This document shows, one piece after another, positions 8,501 to 16,898 of a stretch of 64,000 nucleotides of DNA. Every line of letters starts with the position of its first letter. Within the stretch, counting starts at the first letter, position 1. Under the pieces are notes generated by a model. It had not been told where the DNA came from. It made no database searches and saw only the letters and a program-made list of their open reading frames with translations. The DNA comes from Bryobacterales bacterium. Lineage in GTDB: Bacteria > Acidobacteriota > Terriglobia > Bryobacterales > Bryobacteraceae. A program made the position numbers and the translations under genes. The stretch is from assembly GCA_016789745.1 (NCBI GenBank), contig JAEUQF010000084.1, forward strand, positions 1 to 64,000, read 5' to 3'.

Positions 8501-10170
8501 CGCCGTATAACGCGAACTGGGACACCACTCTGTCCGCGGACGGACCCCACATGATTTCGGTGATCGCACGGGATACAGCGGGCAATCTCAGAATGGCTAC
8601 CGTGGCGGTGACTGTAGCCAACGGACCCCCGGTGCAGCCGCCACCACCGTCTTCTTCTCCGGTCGGACACTGGACCATGGATGACGGCTCCGGCTCCACC
8701 GTCAGCAACGCCCGGGGCAGCGCACTGTATGGAGGTCTTGTCGGGCCCGGCGCCTGGACTGCAGGCCGCATCGGGCGTGCGCTGCGCCTTTCTGGGGGCG
8801 GCCACGTCCGCGTAGAGGATGCCCCGGATCTTCGCGCAAGCAACTTCACGATATCGCTGTGGTTCAAGGCCGCTTCCACCAGTGCCGTGCAGATGCTGGT
8901 ATCGAAGCCGTTCGGCAGATCCGCGGACAATTCGGTGGCCATTTACCTTGCGAATGGCCGCATCCACTTTCATACAAGCGGCTTTGCGGGCGCGATGAGC
9001 TCTGAACCGGTGCCAGCCGGGGTTTGGACACATCTCGCCATTGGGAAACACCAAGGTACCGCTACGATGTACGTGAACGGGGTGGTGGTCTCCACGGCTG
9101 CGGCTCCTGAGACCGTGATGTTCGATGCGCAACCCCTGCTGTTTGGTGCCGAAGATGACGGAAGCGGCATAATGGCAACGTTCGCGAATGGGGAACTCGA
9201 CGACGTGCGCCTCTACAATCGCGGCTTGACGGCGGCGGAAGTCTACTCGCTCGTATCCAGCCCCGTAAGCACGGACTCGACCCCGCCAGCCGTCTCATTC
9301 CTTTATCCCTCCACCCACTCGGTTCATTCAGGGGTCGTCGAGGTAAGTGCCGCCGCGGGCGACAACGTGGGGGTTACCTCCCTTCGATTCCTGCTGGACG
9401 GAGCGCCGTTGGGTGTCGAACTCTCCGCGCCGCCGTATCGCGCCACCTGGAACACGGCCTTAACTGCTGACGGACAACATACGATCACAGCGGAGGCACG
9501 AGACGCAGCGGGGAATCGCGGGTCGGCGTCTGTCACCGTGACGGCCAGCAATGTAGACCCGGATCTTGTCGGGCATTGGCGAATGGACCAGCCGGCGGGT
9601 AGTACCGTGCCGGACGCTACGGCCAACGCGGAGCACGGTTCTCTGGCGGGCGCCGGAACCTGGATAACAGGCCCGCGCGCCGGCGCGATTCACCTGGAGC
9701 GTGGCGCGATTGTGACAGTGCCGGACTCTGCTGGCCTGCGACCGCAAAACTTCACCCTGGCGTTCTGGTTTCGAACCAATATGCTCCAGGGAACACAGGT
9801 ACTGCTTGCAAAGCCGGTCGGCTCGGGAACGGACAACTCATACTGTCTCTATCTCTGGCAGAACTTCCTGGTGTTCCACACAAGCAGTTATTCCGGCGCC
9901 ATGCGAGCAGCGGTTGCCGCCAAAACCTGGCAACATGTCGCCGTCGTGAAGTCGGGCGCCACCGTCAGTTTGTATGTGAATGCCGCACTGGTTGCTACTG
10001 CAGGCAATGCAGCGAACCCGGTGGCCTACTCGGCGCGGCCCCTGCTTATGGGCGCCGATGATTATTCCGGTCGTGGAGCCTACAGCGGCTTCCTCAACGG
10101 CGATCTGGACGACGTTCGCCTGTACAAGCGGGCGTTGACACCCATCGAGATTCAAGCTCTCACGCGATAG
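5563..10170 (+). CDS. Large secreted beta-helix / LamG / Ig multidomain protein
   Basis: 1535 residues with a short signal peptide (cleavage probably near A-Y-A at residue 14). Residues about 15-540 start with Y-F-V-S-P-I-G-S-D-A-N-A-G and read as a right-handed parallel beta-helix of the pectate-lyase-like type. A putative-Ig (He_PIG-like) segment covers about 546-625. Three LamG/concanavalin-like domains lie at about 629-824, 1034-1230 and 1335-1535, each with a G-A-E/D-D-D...G-x-L-D-D/E-V-R-L-Y ending. Three bacterial Ig-like units lie at about 836-925, 932-1022 and 1241-1330, each with a D-N/S-x-G-V signature. The architecture fits a polysaccharide-binding or -cleaving surface protein. 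An upstream AGG lies close to the ATG. Enzymatic activity is inference. Confidence 0.8.
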   Translation: MSIILVFIHLCAYAATYFVSPIGSDANAGVTPSAAWRSVAKVTATRLYPGDQVLFARGGVWSEPIVARWSGAPGNPIVYDAYGNGPKPMFAGSDTLTNSRFELVRGSIYRYAIPSTVNGLIADRASWFEITNAAAIDSRSQSFYWAAGYLYVNTGGSDPRTNGRSYAACVREDMVHSNYQHYLTFRNLVVTDTANLHAGYAFRVMGSSNVTLEDSEAYFAGRHHFGVINSTGFIGRNLKAARAMPGPDATFYVAFSDPNQGRRNDTSQFINCSGEKFENPLGRGHQIFYNHGGGLGPILIENMISRGGILSVGQDVPENTTTIRGGLIENAWLEIFANRAVVDGLTIRGQRGSIDNWGSDSLFQNLKLMDLNPAQGQAGDTAAITMRPGAQRNVVRFSTVTLSPTAPFWATCLSFMKKGLASKWYGNIFWCNGEVLKGLSAADGTDVTYADFNFYNAGANISGMSFTQWKTNFDQNSISAADPGFRNRAAGDLSLLPAAMVRNRASVPSHVFQPPLGYDVEGVVRPQGGGYDMGAHEALEASTGPPIIVSPATASGTVMTPFVYQISASNLPGSYDAQSLPPGLGVHRGTGAITGVPTAAGTFAVTVLASNGFGVGSATITITVLSDMSGLWKLDESGGAILVDASGNGNRGAIRGTGTWTSGRTGNALRLAGGSYVEIADSATLRPPVFTVAFWYRSVSNSGIQMLVSKPRGSGADNSFAIYLSSGTLTFHAANAVGFMSVAAPLAGQWVHVAVLRSTSNYQFYINGVLARTVTGGDTAYDNRSLLFGAEDDGRGITHFYTGDLDEVRLYQRGLLPAEIEALANPATAPADNSPPQVFLTSPTHNATVAGALQLVATASDPSGVAGVQFKLDHANLDSEDTTPPYSLHWDSRTTGNGAHTLSAIARDAEGNTATSSISIHVSNAPLLDGTLPEVTITAPVGGTVLKGLVQISASATDNAGVTAVQFRVDGGNLSEDTAAPYNANWDTTLSADGPHMISVIARDTAGNLRMATVAVTVANGPPVQPPPPSSSPVGHWTMDDGSGSTVSNARGSALYGGLVGPGAWTAGRIGRALRLSGGGHVRVEDAPDLRASNFTISLWFKAASTSAVQMLVSKPFGRSADNSVAIYLANGRIHFHTSGFAGAMSSEPVPAGVWTHLAIGKHQGTATMYVNGVVVSTAAAPETVMFDAQPLLFGAEDDGSGIMATFANGELDDVRLYNRGLTAAEVYSLVSSPVSTDSTPPAVSFLYPSTHSVHSGVVEVSAAAGDNVGVTSLRFLLDGAPLGVELSAPPYRATWNTALTADGQHTITAEARDAAGNRGSASVTVTASNVDPDLVGHWRMDQPAGSTVPDATANAEHGSLAGAGTWITGPRAGAIHLERGAIVTVPDSAGLRPQNFTLAFWFRTNMLQGTQVLLAKPVGSGTDNSYCLYLWQNFLVFHTSSYSGAMRAAVAAKTWQHVAVVKSGATVSLYVNAALVATAGNAANPVAYSARPLLMGADDYSGRGAYSGFLNGDLDDVRLYKRALTPIEIQALTR

Positions 10171-10262
10171 TGTATTACTGCACCGCGCTATATGATACCG
10201 GACACTTTTAGATTTACCCGGTGGGCTCAGGCTGATTTAATGATGTCTACGTATACGTCTCG

Positions 10263-11318
10263 ATGTCCCGAATCCTGTATTACGCCTACAACAACCAGCG
10301 CCCTTCTGGCGGACAGAAGCAAACTTACCGGCATGTGGATATCCTCAACGCCGCTGGATGCGAGGCTTACGTCGTACACGAATCCGCCGGCTATCGTCTG
10401 AACTGGTTTCAGAACAGCACGCGTGTTATCGACCGGGCGCGGCTGAACCGCATGCTCAACGCGGACGATATCGTGGTCCTGCCGGAGACGCTGGGTCCCG
10501 CTCTATCGCTGTACCCGTGCAGGAAAGTGATCTTCAATAAGGGACTGTATATCGGCTACGGTTCCCAGCCGATTTTCCGTTCCGCCGCGGATCCGTTTCG
10601 CAGTCCGGGCGTGGTGGCGATGTTCGCTGTCGGAGAGCACAACCGCCGCAACCTCGTCTACGGCTATCCGGACCTTCCCGTGATCGACGTGGGAGTTGGC
10701 GTGGATGCGTCACGCTTCCGGTTCGCCGCCCTCAGTGACAAGCAGTTGACGATTGCCTGCGTGGCCAAAGCGCAGAACGCGCTTCACACTGTTTGTGGGC
10801 TATTGCGGGCCAGGCTGGCTCATTTCAGAGTGCCGCAACCGCATTTCGTGCTGCTCCGGGGAATGTCAGAAACGGAGGTGGCCTCGGTACTCCATCGTTC
10901 TCTTGCACTGCTGATGCTCAATCATGAGGAGGGGCTACCGCAGACTGTTGTGGAAGCCGTCCTGTCCGGCTGTATTATTGTGGCCCCGGCGATCGGCCCT
11001 CTTGCCGAGTTCGTCCCCAGGGCGGGATGGTTTCAGCCGGGCGAACCCGCCGAGGCAGCCGCGTTTCTCATGAGTCTCATTGTCGATCATCCAAAACACA
11101 GCATTGCAGTGCGCCAACATCTCTCAGAAAATGGCAGAGTCGCCCAACGCTATGCCTGCAAGTTCGAGGCCGAACGCGTTCTGGATGCATGGGATACCGT
11201 GTTGTCGTTGTCCGCGTCCGTGGGAGAGCCGCTGCCCAAGGTGTGGCCAGCCGATCCGTGTCCGCCATTAGCTACGCGCATTCGGCAAAGACTACTCTCG
11301 ACCCGTGTCGTCTTCTAG
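10263..11318 (+). CDS. Glycosyltransferase, GT4-like
   Basis: 351 residues, soluble. The N-terminus (R-I-L-Y-Y-A-Y-N-N) and the S-G-G-Q-K-Q loop resemble the first Rossmann strand and acceptor loop of GT-B enzymes. The C-terminal half holds the GT4-type donor region: L-M-L-N-H-E-E-G-L-P-Q-T-V-V-E-A with a nucleotide-sugar-binding Glu pair. The central K-(x)-A-Q-N-A-L-H segment is where most GT4 members have their R/K pair. It starts 92 bases after the LamG gene. Its last 27 bases overlap the convergent regulator gene at 11292. The sugar transferred is unknown. Confidence 0.7.
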   Translation: MSRILYYAYNNQRPSGGQKQTYRHVDILNAAGCEAYVVHESAGYRLNWFQNSTRVIDRARLNRMLNADDIVVLPETLGPALSLYPCRKVIFNKGLYIGYGSQPIFRSAADPFRSPGVVAMFAVGEHNRRNLVYGYPDLPVIDVGVGVDASRFRFAALSDKQLTIACVAKAQNALHTVCGLLRARLAHFRVPQPHFVLLRGMSETEVASVLHRSLALLMLNHEEGLPQTVVEAVLSGCIIVAPAIGPLAEFVPRAGWFQPGEPAEAAAFLMSLIVDHPKHSIAVRQHLSENGRVAQRYACKFEAERVLDAWDTVLSLSASVGEPLPKVWPADPCPPLATRIRQRLLSTRVVF

Positions 11319-12032
11319 CGCCGGCGGCGCGGCCTCGCTGTTGGCCGGCTGGGCTGGGTGCATGGCGAGAATGCCGGTCCTGATCGCGAAGGCGGCCATC
11401 TCCGCGGCGCTTCGCACGCGCAGTTTCTGCCGCACATTGTTCTTGTGAAACGCGACGGTTTTCACGGAAATGGACAGCATCGCCGCAATTGCGCGCGCCG
11501 TATGGCCCAATGCAACCAGGCGAAGGATCTCGCGCTCTCTGGAGGTCAAGGCTGCAGGGGTGTCGGCGCCGTTGCGCCACGCGGGACTCTTGGCCGCTCG
11601 TTCGGACGCGCGCTTCAGTTCGGGGGTGAAGTAGAGACGCCCCGCCGCCACCTCACGTAGTGCCAACTGCAGCTCCTCCGGCGAACAGCGCTTCAGGATG
11701 TACCCATTGGCGCCGGCGCCAAGTGCCTGTTGCACCGTAAGCGCGTCGGTCCGATCAGTGACGATCATCACCTTCACCTGCGGGTTCAGCTCGCGGAGCC
11801 GGGCGATCGCGTCGATGCTGGTCATGTCGCCGAGTTCCGCTTCGCAAAGAACGATCGCAGGTTTCAGACGTGCACTCTCCGTGAGGAGTCTGCTGCCGTC
11901 CCGGGCCGTTGCGACAACGTCGAATTCGCTCTCCAGCATCAGCGGGAGAGCGTGAAGAAACAATCTCTGTGGATCGGCAACGATGACCCGATCTCGTAGA
12001 GTGCGAACTGGGGAGAGGTCGCGCTGGATCAT
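11292..12032 (-). CDS. LuxR/NarL-type regulator with an atypical receiver domain
   Basis: About 246 residues. An N-terminal receiver domain (about 15-130) is followed by a LuxR-type helix-turn-helix near the C-terminus, L-T-S-R-E-R-E-I-L-R-L-V-A...I-S-V-K-T-V-A-F-H. In the receiver, the usual Asp-Asp pair reads A-D (V-I-V-A-D-P-Q) and the phosphoacceptor position reads Glu within I-V-L-C-E-A-E-L, while the signalling Thr and Lys (I-V-T-D-R and I-L-K-R) remain. It may therefore not be phosphorylated normally. ATG 12032 is chosen; the frame is open up to a TTG at 12110. It is convergent with the gene at 10263 and divergent from wza, so it is well placed to control the export operon. No histidine kinase is nearby. 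Confidence 0.8.
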   Translation of the reverse strand: MIQRDLSPVRTLRDRVIVADPQRLFLHALPLMLESEFDVVATARDGSRLLTESARLKPAIVLCEAELGDMTSIDAIARLRELNPQVKVMIVTDRTDALTVQQALGAGANGYILKRCSPEELQLALREVAAGRLYFTPELKRASERAAKSPAWRNGADTPAALTSREREILRLVALGHTARAIAAMLSISVKTVAFHKNNVRQKLRVRSAAEMAAFAIRTGILAMHPAQPANSEAAPPALEDDTGRE

Positions 12033-12321
12033 GTTTAACGTACCGCGATTTACAACGCTGAAAGTTTCCTCATGATACACCGAAGTGTTTTCAGATCCAC
12101 CCGAAATCAATTCGTAGGCTCACCGCGATGTAACTCTATGCACACTGTCGCTATGTGCATTGCGGTTCATACTGGCTGTTTTACTAGTTCCTTTCCAGTC
12201 CGACAGACTCTAATCTCGAACATAAGTCTCAGCAGTGATCCGAGTGAGCGCTAAGACGCATCGCCGCTCGTAGTTAGAGTTGGGGCTTGGTTCGGCGTGA
12301 TGAAGGAGAGCAGCAACGACC

Positions 12322-13305
12322 ATGTTGTTGACTCTTCCACGGCCTGGGTCGGAGGTAGTCATGTCATTCCTTCTTGTAATCACCAGTGTTCTTGCCGCCT
12401 GCGATACGGGCAGCGGCCCCCCTTCGTCCCGTCCGGAGACCGGTACCCGCCCGCACTACCGGCTGCAGAGTACGGATGAGATTTCCATTAGCAGCTTGGT
12501 CGCGAAAGAACTCACTGACAAGCGTTTTCGACTCGATGAGACCGGGCGGATCAGTGTCCCGCTCGTCGGAACAGTGAAGTTGGAAGGCATGACGGTGGAC
12601 GATGCGCAGGCGCTTATCACCACGCGTCTGAAGCGCTACTACGTCGCGCCAGACGTGCAGGTCAGCGTGGTTGCCGCGAGGACCCATCCGGTCATGGTTC
12701 TGGGATCCGTGGCGCAACCCGGTGCGCACCAGATTCGGGAGCCGATCCGGCTGATTGATGGGCTGTCCATGGCAGGCGGGCTGCGGAACGATGCCGGCCC
12801 CAAGGTGGTGATCACGCGGGAGAAGTCCAATGGCACCATTGCCCATAGCAAGGCCCAGGTGGATGGCGCGTCTAACTCTGTGCTGTCCCTCGATCTCACA
12901 GCACTGTTTGAAGGAGCGTCGCCTGAGGATAACATCCAGCTGATGCCGCGGGACATTGTGAATGTACCGGCGGCCCAGGTGGTGTATGTCATTGGCAATG
13001 TAAGACGCGCGGGAGGCTTCGCCCTGAACGGCCGCCCCAATCTGTCTGTCGTGCAGGCGCTGGCGCTTGCCGAAGGCATCGATCCGCGGGCCAGCCCGTC
13101 GCGAGCCCGGATTCTTCGCCGCGATCTGCAGGGAGAGAAGCAGATCTCGGTGAATCTCAAAGCGATCTTCGCGGGTAAGTCAGACGACGTGATCCTACGT
13201 CCAAACGATGTGCTCTTCGTTCCCAGCAGCACCACCAAGGTAATCACCACTCGGAGCATTGAAACAGCACTTAGTCTGACCACCGGTCTTATCATCTGGC
13301 GCTAA
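12322..13305 (+). CDS. wza: Polysaccharide export outer-membrane lipoprotein, Wza family
   Basis: 327 residues. The signal ends in a lipobox, V-L-A-A-C, so this is a lipoprotein. A polysaccharide-export domain follows (Y-R-L-Q-S-T-D-E-I-S-I, V-P-L-V-G-T-V-K-L-E-G), then SLBB-type units with V-M-V-L-G-S-V-A-Q-P-G and V-Y-V-I-G-N-V-R-R-A-G. These families form the octameric outer-membrane channel for exo- or capsular polysaccharide. ATG 12322 has GGAG eleven or so bases upstream. ATG 12361 has an ideal GGAGGT at 12351-12356, but its signal peptide would lack a basic n-region. The stop abuts the next ORF (TAAATG). It pairs functionally with the Wzc-like protein. Confidence 0.88.
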   Translation: MLLTLPRPGSEVVMSFLLVITSVLAACDTGSGPPSSRPETGTRPHYRLQSTDEISISSLVAKELTDKRFRLDETGRISVPLVGTVKLEGMTVDDAQALITTRLKRYYVAPDVQVSVVAARTHPVMVLGSVAQPGAHQIREPIRLIDGLSMAGGLRNDAGPKVVITREKSNGTIAHSKAQVDGASNSVLSLDLTALFEGASPEDNIQLMPRDIVNVPAAQVVYVIGNVRRAGGFALNGRPNLSVVQALALAEGIDPRASPSRARILRRDLQGEKQISVNLKAIFAGKSDDVILRPNDVLFVPSSTTKVITTRSIETALSLTTGLIIWR

Positions 13306-13335
13306 ATGGCCGCACTTCGGAGGGAGACAGCGTAC

Positions 13336-15645
13336 ATGAATCTGCCTGCAAATCGGGACCGGCAAGCACTTGTCCCACACTCGCGCGCCGTTCCAAAAGC
13401 GGCCGCGTCCGAGTTCTCGGTCACAAGTGCGTCCACCGGAAACCAGTTCAACGAATATTGGCAGGCGGTCCGGGCAAACGTCCCGTTGATCGCTGCCGGG
13501 ACACTTCTAGGAGCGCTGTTGGGCTCCCTCTCGGTCGCGCTGCAGCCGGCCATGTATCAGGCCAAGACGGTACTCGACATACGCAGCCTGAATGAGAACT
13601 TCCTCAGCTCCGAAGCGGGAACGGGAACCAGTCAGAGTGTGCTTCCCGAGTCCTTCATCCAGACCGAGATTAAGATCCTATCGAGCCAGTCGATTCGTGA
13701 CCGAGCTCTTGCTTCGATCCCGGGCTCCAAGCCGTCAAGGCGCGGTGGGGCGGCAGCCCCCCCTCCGGCGTCGACGCTATTCCGGCCGGCGCCGGCTTCC
13801 TATGACGCCATCATTGCCGACGCGGGCCGGCGCATAAAGGTGAAGGCGCTTGGAAATACTCGCATCGTCGAGATCTCCTGCCAGGCGAAGGACGGCCAGG
13901 TGGCCGCCACGGTGTGCAATGCACTCGCCCAGACGTATATCGCCAACAATCTCGATTCGCGCCACCACAGCGCTAACGAAACCAGCCAGTGGCTCCAAAG
14001 CCAACTGAACGATACCAGGCAGCGGTTGGCGCAGGAGGAAAGGCAACTCGCCGATGCCGGCAGCAGCGTCGATTTCGGCACAGACGGGCCAGTGCAGTCG
14101 AAACTGCGGCAACTCCAGACTGAACTCGCCCGCATGCAACTGGAGCGGTGGGGAAAGGAGTCAGCATACCTGATCGCCGATAACAGCGACGTCAACTCAA
14201 TGCCTCCCGACCTCGATTCCGGGTCGGTGCGCCAGTATCGGCTTCAACTTGCTGACCTGCGCCGCCACCGTACCCAACTTCTGGCGACGATGACGCCCGA
14301 GCACGCAGCGGTCCGCGAGAACGCGTTGCAGATCGAAGATCTGGAACGACTGATCCAACGCGAGAAAGAAGGCCTAATGAAGCGCCTTCGCTCGGATCTT
14401 GAACTCACGCTGCGGCGGGAGGCGATGGTCTCGGTGGAGTACGACAAGGAGGCTGCCAAGGCCGTCAGTCTCAACGACAAGGCGATCCGCTACAACATGC
14501 TCAAGCGGAACGTGGATTCCGATCGCCACCTGTACCAGACGTTGTTGCAGCGCGTCGGTGAGGTCGGCATCGCCGCGGCAATGCGTACCAGCACCATCAC
14601 GGTGGTGGATCCGGCCACTGCGCCGATGGAGCCCTACTCACCGAACGGCAAGTTCAATCTGGCGGTCGGTATCCTCGGCGGCTCGTTCCTGTCGGTTGTG
14701 TTGGCAATCGTCAGAATGCGCAACAACCATGCCATCGTGGCCCCCGGCGAGACACCCATCTATCTGCAGCTTCGCGAACTCGGCGTCGTACCGTTGTTGA
14801 AGGGCCCGGGCAGGGGATTGCGCCTTCGATTCCGGCGCCAGCAAAAGGTGGATGAGATCGCCCTTGATTCCACCATAACTGCGGAGCAGGTGCCCGCGCT
14901 GCAGCAGGAGGTGCGTAGCCTGCTGGTTCCGCAGATGTCGTCCCGTTCGGTAGCTCTCGCTACATGGCTGCACATTCCCGAGATGGCGGAGGCCATCTTC
15001 GGCGCGATGAATTCCATTCTGCTTTCGACGAAGCCGGCCAAGGCGGGGCGAGTCACTGTGCTGACGAGTCCAGAAGCGGGTGACGGCAAGACAACCGTAT
15101 CGGTGAACTTGGCGATCGCCATGGCGCAAGTCGGACGCAGGGTAGTGCTGCTCGAAGGCGACCTGCGCCAACCCCGCCTGCACGCCATTCTGGACACACC
15201 AGTCGACAGCGGCGGGCTGTCCTCCATCCTCCGTTCCGACGGCGCCCTCAATTACGAGGAGGACGTCCCAAAGATCCTGGTTCAAACCGCGATCCCAGGA
15301 CTATGGCTGATTCCCTCCCGTCCGATGCGGCAAGGGGTGGCACGCACACTTCACTCCCAGAAGATGCGGGACCTCATCACGGAGCTTGCTACCCGGTTTG
15401 ACGAAGTGGTCATCGACTCTCCGCCTGTCCTGGTCATTTCGGATGCCCGCGTGCTGGGCGCCATGGCCGATGGCGTCCTGCTGGTGGTGCGTAGCGGCAA
15501 GACGGCGCGGGAGGCGGCGTTGGCGGCCTACGACGCGCTCCTGCAGGATGGCACTCGGGTGTTGGGAACCATCCTCAATGCGTGGCATCACAAAGCCAGC
15601 CACACCTCCAGGAACTACTCTTCTTACCTGCGGGCGGCTTCATGA
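13336..15645 (+). CDS. wzc: Polysaccharide co-polymerase / tyrosine autokinase, Wzc family
   Basis: About 769 residues. A Wzz domain with a first membrane segment (about residues 40-60) is followed by a long periplasmic coiled-coil (GNVR region), a second membrane segment near 450-470, and a cytoplasmic BY-kinase domain. Walker A reads S-P-E-A-G-D-G-K-T-T, A-prime V-V-L-L-E-G-D-L-R-Q-P, and Walker B V-V-I-D-S-P-P. The C-terminal tail has only a short Tyr cluster (N-Y-S-S-Y) where classic Wzc has a long one. The role is control of chain length and export through Wza. ATG 13336 is chosen because GGAGGGAGA lies upstream; the frame is open from 13306, directly at the wza stop. It is coupled by an ATGA overlap to the next gene. 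Confidence 0.9.
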   Translation: MNLPANRDRQALVPHSRAVPKAAASEFSVTSASTGNQFNEYWQAVRANVPLIAAGTLLGALLGSLSVALQPAMYQAKTVLDIRSLNENFLSSEAGTGTSQSVLPESFIQTEIKILSSQSIRDRALASIPGSKPSRRGGAAAPPPASTLFRPAPASYDAIIADAGRRIKVKALGNTRIVEISCQAKDGQVAATVCNALAQTYIANNLDSRHHSANETSQWLQSQLNDTRQRLAQEERQLADAGSSVDFGTDGPVQSKLRQLQTELARMQLERWGKESAYLIADNSDVNSMPPDLDSGSVRQYRLQLADLRRHRTQLLATMTPEHAAVRENALQIEDLERLIQREKEGLMKRLRSDLELTLRREAMVSVEYDKEAAKAVSLNDKAIRYNMLKRNVDSDRHLYQTLLQRVGEVGIAAAMRTSTITVVDPATAPMEPYSPNGKFNLAVGILGGSFLSVVLAIVRMRNNHAIVAPGETPIYLQLRELGVVPLLKGPGRGLRLRFRRQQKVDEIALDSTITAEQVPALQQEVRSLLVPQMSSRSVALATWLHIPEMAEAIFGAMNSILLSTKPAKAGRVTVLTSPEAGDGKTTVSVNLAIAMAQVGRRVVLLEGDLRQPRLHAILDTPVDSGGLSSILRSDGALNYEEDVPKILVQTAIPGLWLIPSRPMRQGVARTLHSQKMRDLITELATRFDEVVIDSPPVLVISDARVLGAMADGVLLVVRSGKTAREAALAAYDALLQDGTRVLGTILNAWHHKASHTSRNYSSYLRAAS

Positions 15646-16898
15646 CGCGACTAGAAGTATCCGAGCCCATCGGCACGCAGCCGGCTGTCGCCGCTTCTCT
15701 CGGCGCCGGTGACCGTCCTCGCTGGATTCAAGTGCTTTCGCATATCAGTTCGGAGTTCGGCGGTATCGCGGCGTCCGTACCGGAACTGGCTCGCGCGACC
15801 GAGGAGACTGGCGCGTATATCTGCGATTCGGTAGCGTTCTGCAGCAGCCAGGAGATCGCGGGGGCGGCGCCCAGCCTTCGCAACACCGTGCGCATCTTCT
15901 CGCCCAGCCGCCTTCGTAACCTCCTGGACTTCCAGATGCGCCGCGACCTATATGCTTCCATTCAGTCCGCCAAGGGTATCCACATCCACGGTTTATGGGA
16001 GACGCACTGCACCGCGGGAGCCCGTCTGGCGCGCGCCATCCGGCGGCCCTACATCGTCTCGGCTCATGGCATGCTCGACGCCTGGTCCGTGCGCCAGAAG
16101 CGCTTTAAGAAGGCCTTCTACGCTGCCCTCATCGAGACTCCCATCCTGAAGCGGGCGGCCTGCCTGCGTGCGCTTACCAGCACCGAAGCCGACGACTACC
16201 GCCGCATCGGCCTGCCGAATCCCATTGTCGTGGTACCGAACGGCGTCGCGGTTCCCCCTGCTGTCACTCCGGAGCTCTTTTTTGAGCTGTTCCCAAAGTT
16301 GGCGGAAAAGCGAATCGCACTATTCCTCGGCAGGCTTCATGCCAAAAAGGGGGTTGACCTCCTCCTTGAGGCGTGGTCCGGCCTTTGCCAGGGTTCAGCG
16401 GGCGCGCCCGGTAATGCGCACCTGGTGATCGCGGGCCCCTGCGACGATGCGACGCAGACGCGCCTGCACGGCCTTTGCGCCCCGTTAGGGATAGAGAACA
16501 GCGTCACCTTTACGGGAATGCTTGCCGGTTCCCGGAAGTGGGCGGCGCTGGCCGCGGCCCACGCCTTCGTGCTGCCTTCCCATTCCGAAGGCTTCAGCGT
16601 GAGCATCCTGGAGGCCCTCGCCATGGCCTTGCCGGTGATCATCTCTGAACCCTGCCACATGCCGGAAGTGGGTGAGCATGGCGCCGGCTGGGTGGTTCGC
16701 CCGGAGCCGCAGGCGGTGCGCGATGCGCTCGCTGCCTTCTATGCCTGTTCGCAAACGGAGGCGGAAGCGATGGGCTATCGGGGCCGCAGGCTGGCCCATC
16801 AACACTATGCCTGGTCCGTCGTTGGCCGCCAGATGGCGGAGGTCTATCAATGGCTGGAGGGCGGCCCAAAGCCGCAGTCTGTGGAGGTGTTGCTATGA
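15642..16898 (+). CDS. Glycosyltransferase family 4
   Basis: About 418 residues. The N-terminal Rossmann half contains H-I-S-S-E-F-G-G-I-A and H-G-L-W-E-T-H. The C-terminal half has the GT4 donor fold: F-L-G-R-L-H-A-K-K-G-V-D, then H-S-E-G-F-S-V-S-I-L-E-A-L-A. The Lys of the G-R-L...K-K-G motif and the E-x7-E pair are present, so it is probably an active retaining glycosyltransferase adding a sugar to the lipid-linked repeat unit. ATG 15642 overlaps the wzc stop as ATGA, which fixes the start; the upstream open frame to 15582 is not needed. It is followed by another ATGA overlap with the acetyltransferase gene. Confidence 0.85.
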   Translation: MTRLEVSEPIGTQPAVAASLGAGDRPRWIQVLSHISSEFGGIAASVPELARATEETGAYICDSVAFCSSQEIAGAAPSLRNTVRIFSPSRLRNLLDFQMRRDLYASIQSAKGIHIHGLWETHCTAGARLARAIRRPYIVSAHGMLDAWSVRQKRFKKAFYAALIETPILKRAACLRALTSTEADDYRRIGLPNPIVVVPNGVAVPPAVTPELFFELFPKLAEKRIALFLGRLHAKKGVDLLLEAWSGLCQGSAGAPGNAHLVIAGPCDDATQTRLHGLCAPLGIENSVTFTGMLAGSRKWAALAAAHAFVLPSHSEGFSVSILEALAMALPVIISEPCHMPEVGEHGAGWVVRPEPQAVRDALAAFYACSQTEAEAMGYRGRRLAHQHYAWSVVGRQMAEVYQWLEGGPKPQSVEVLL

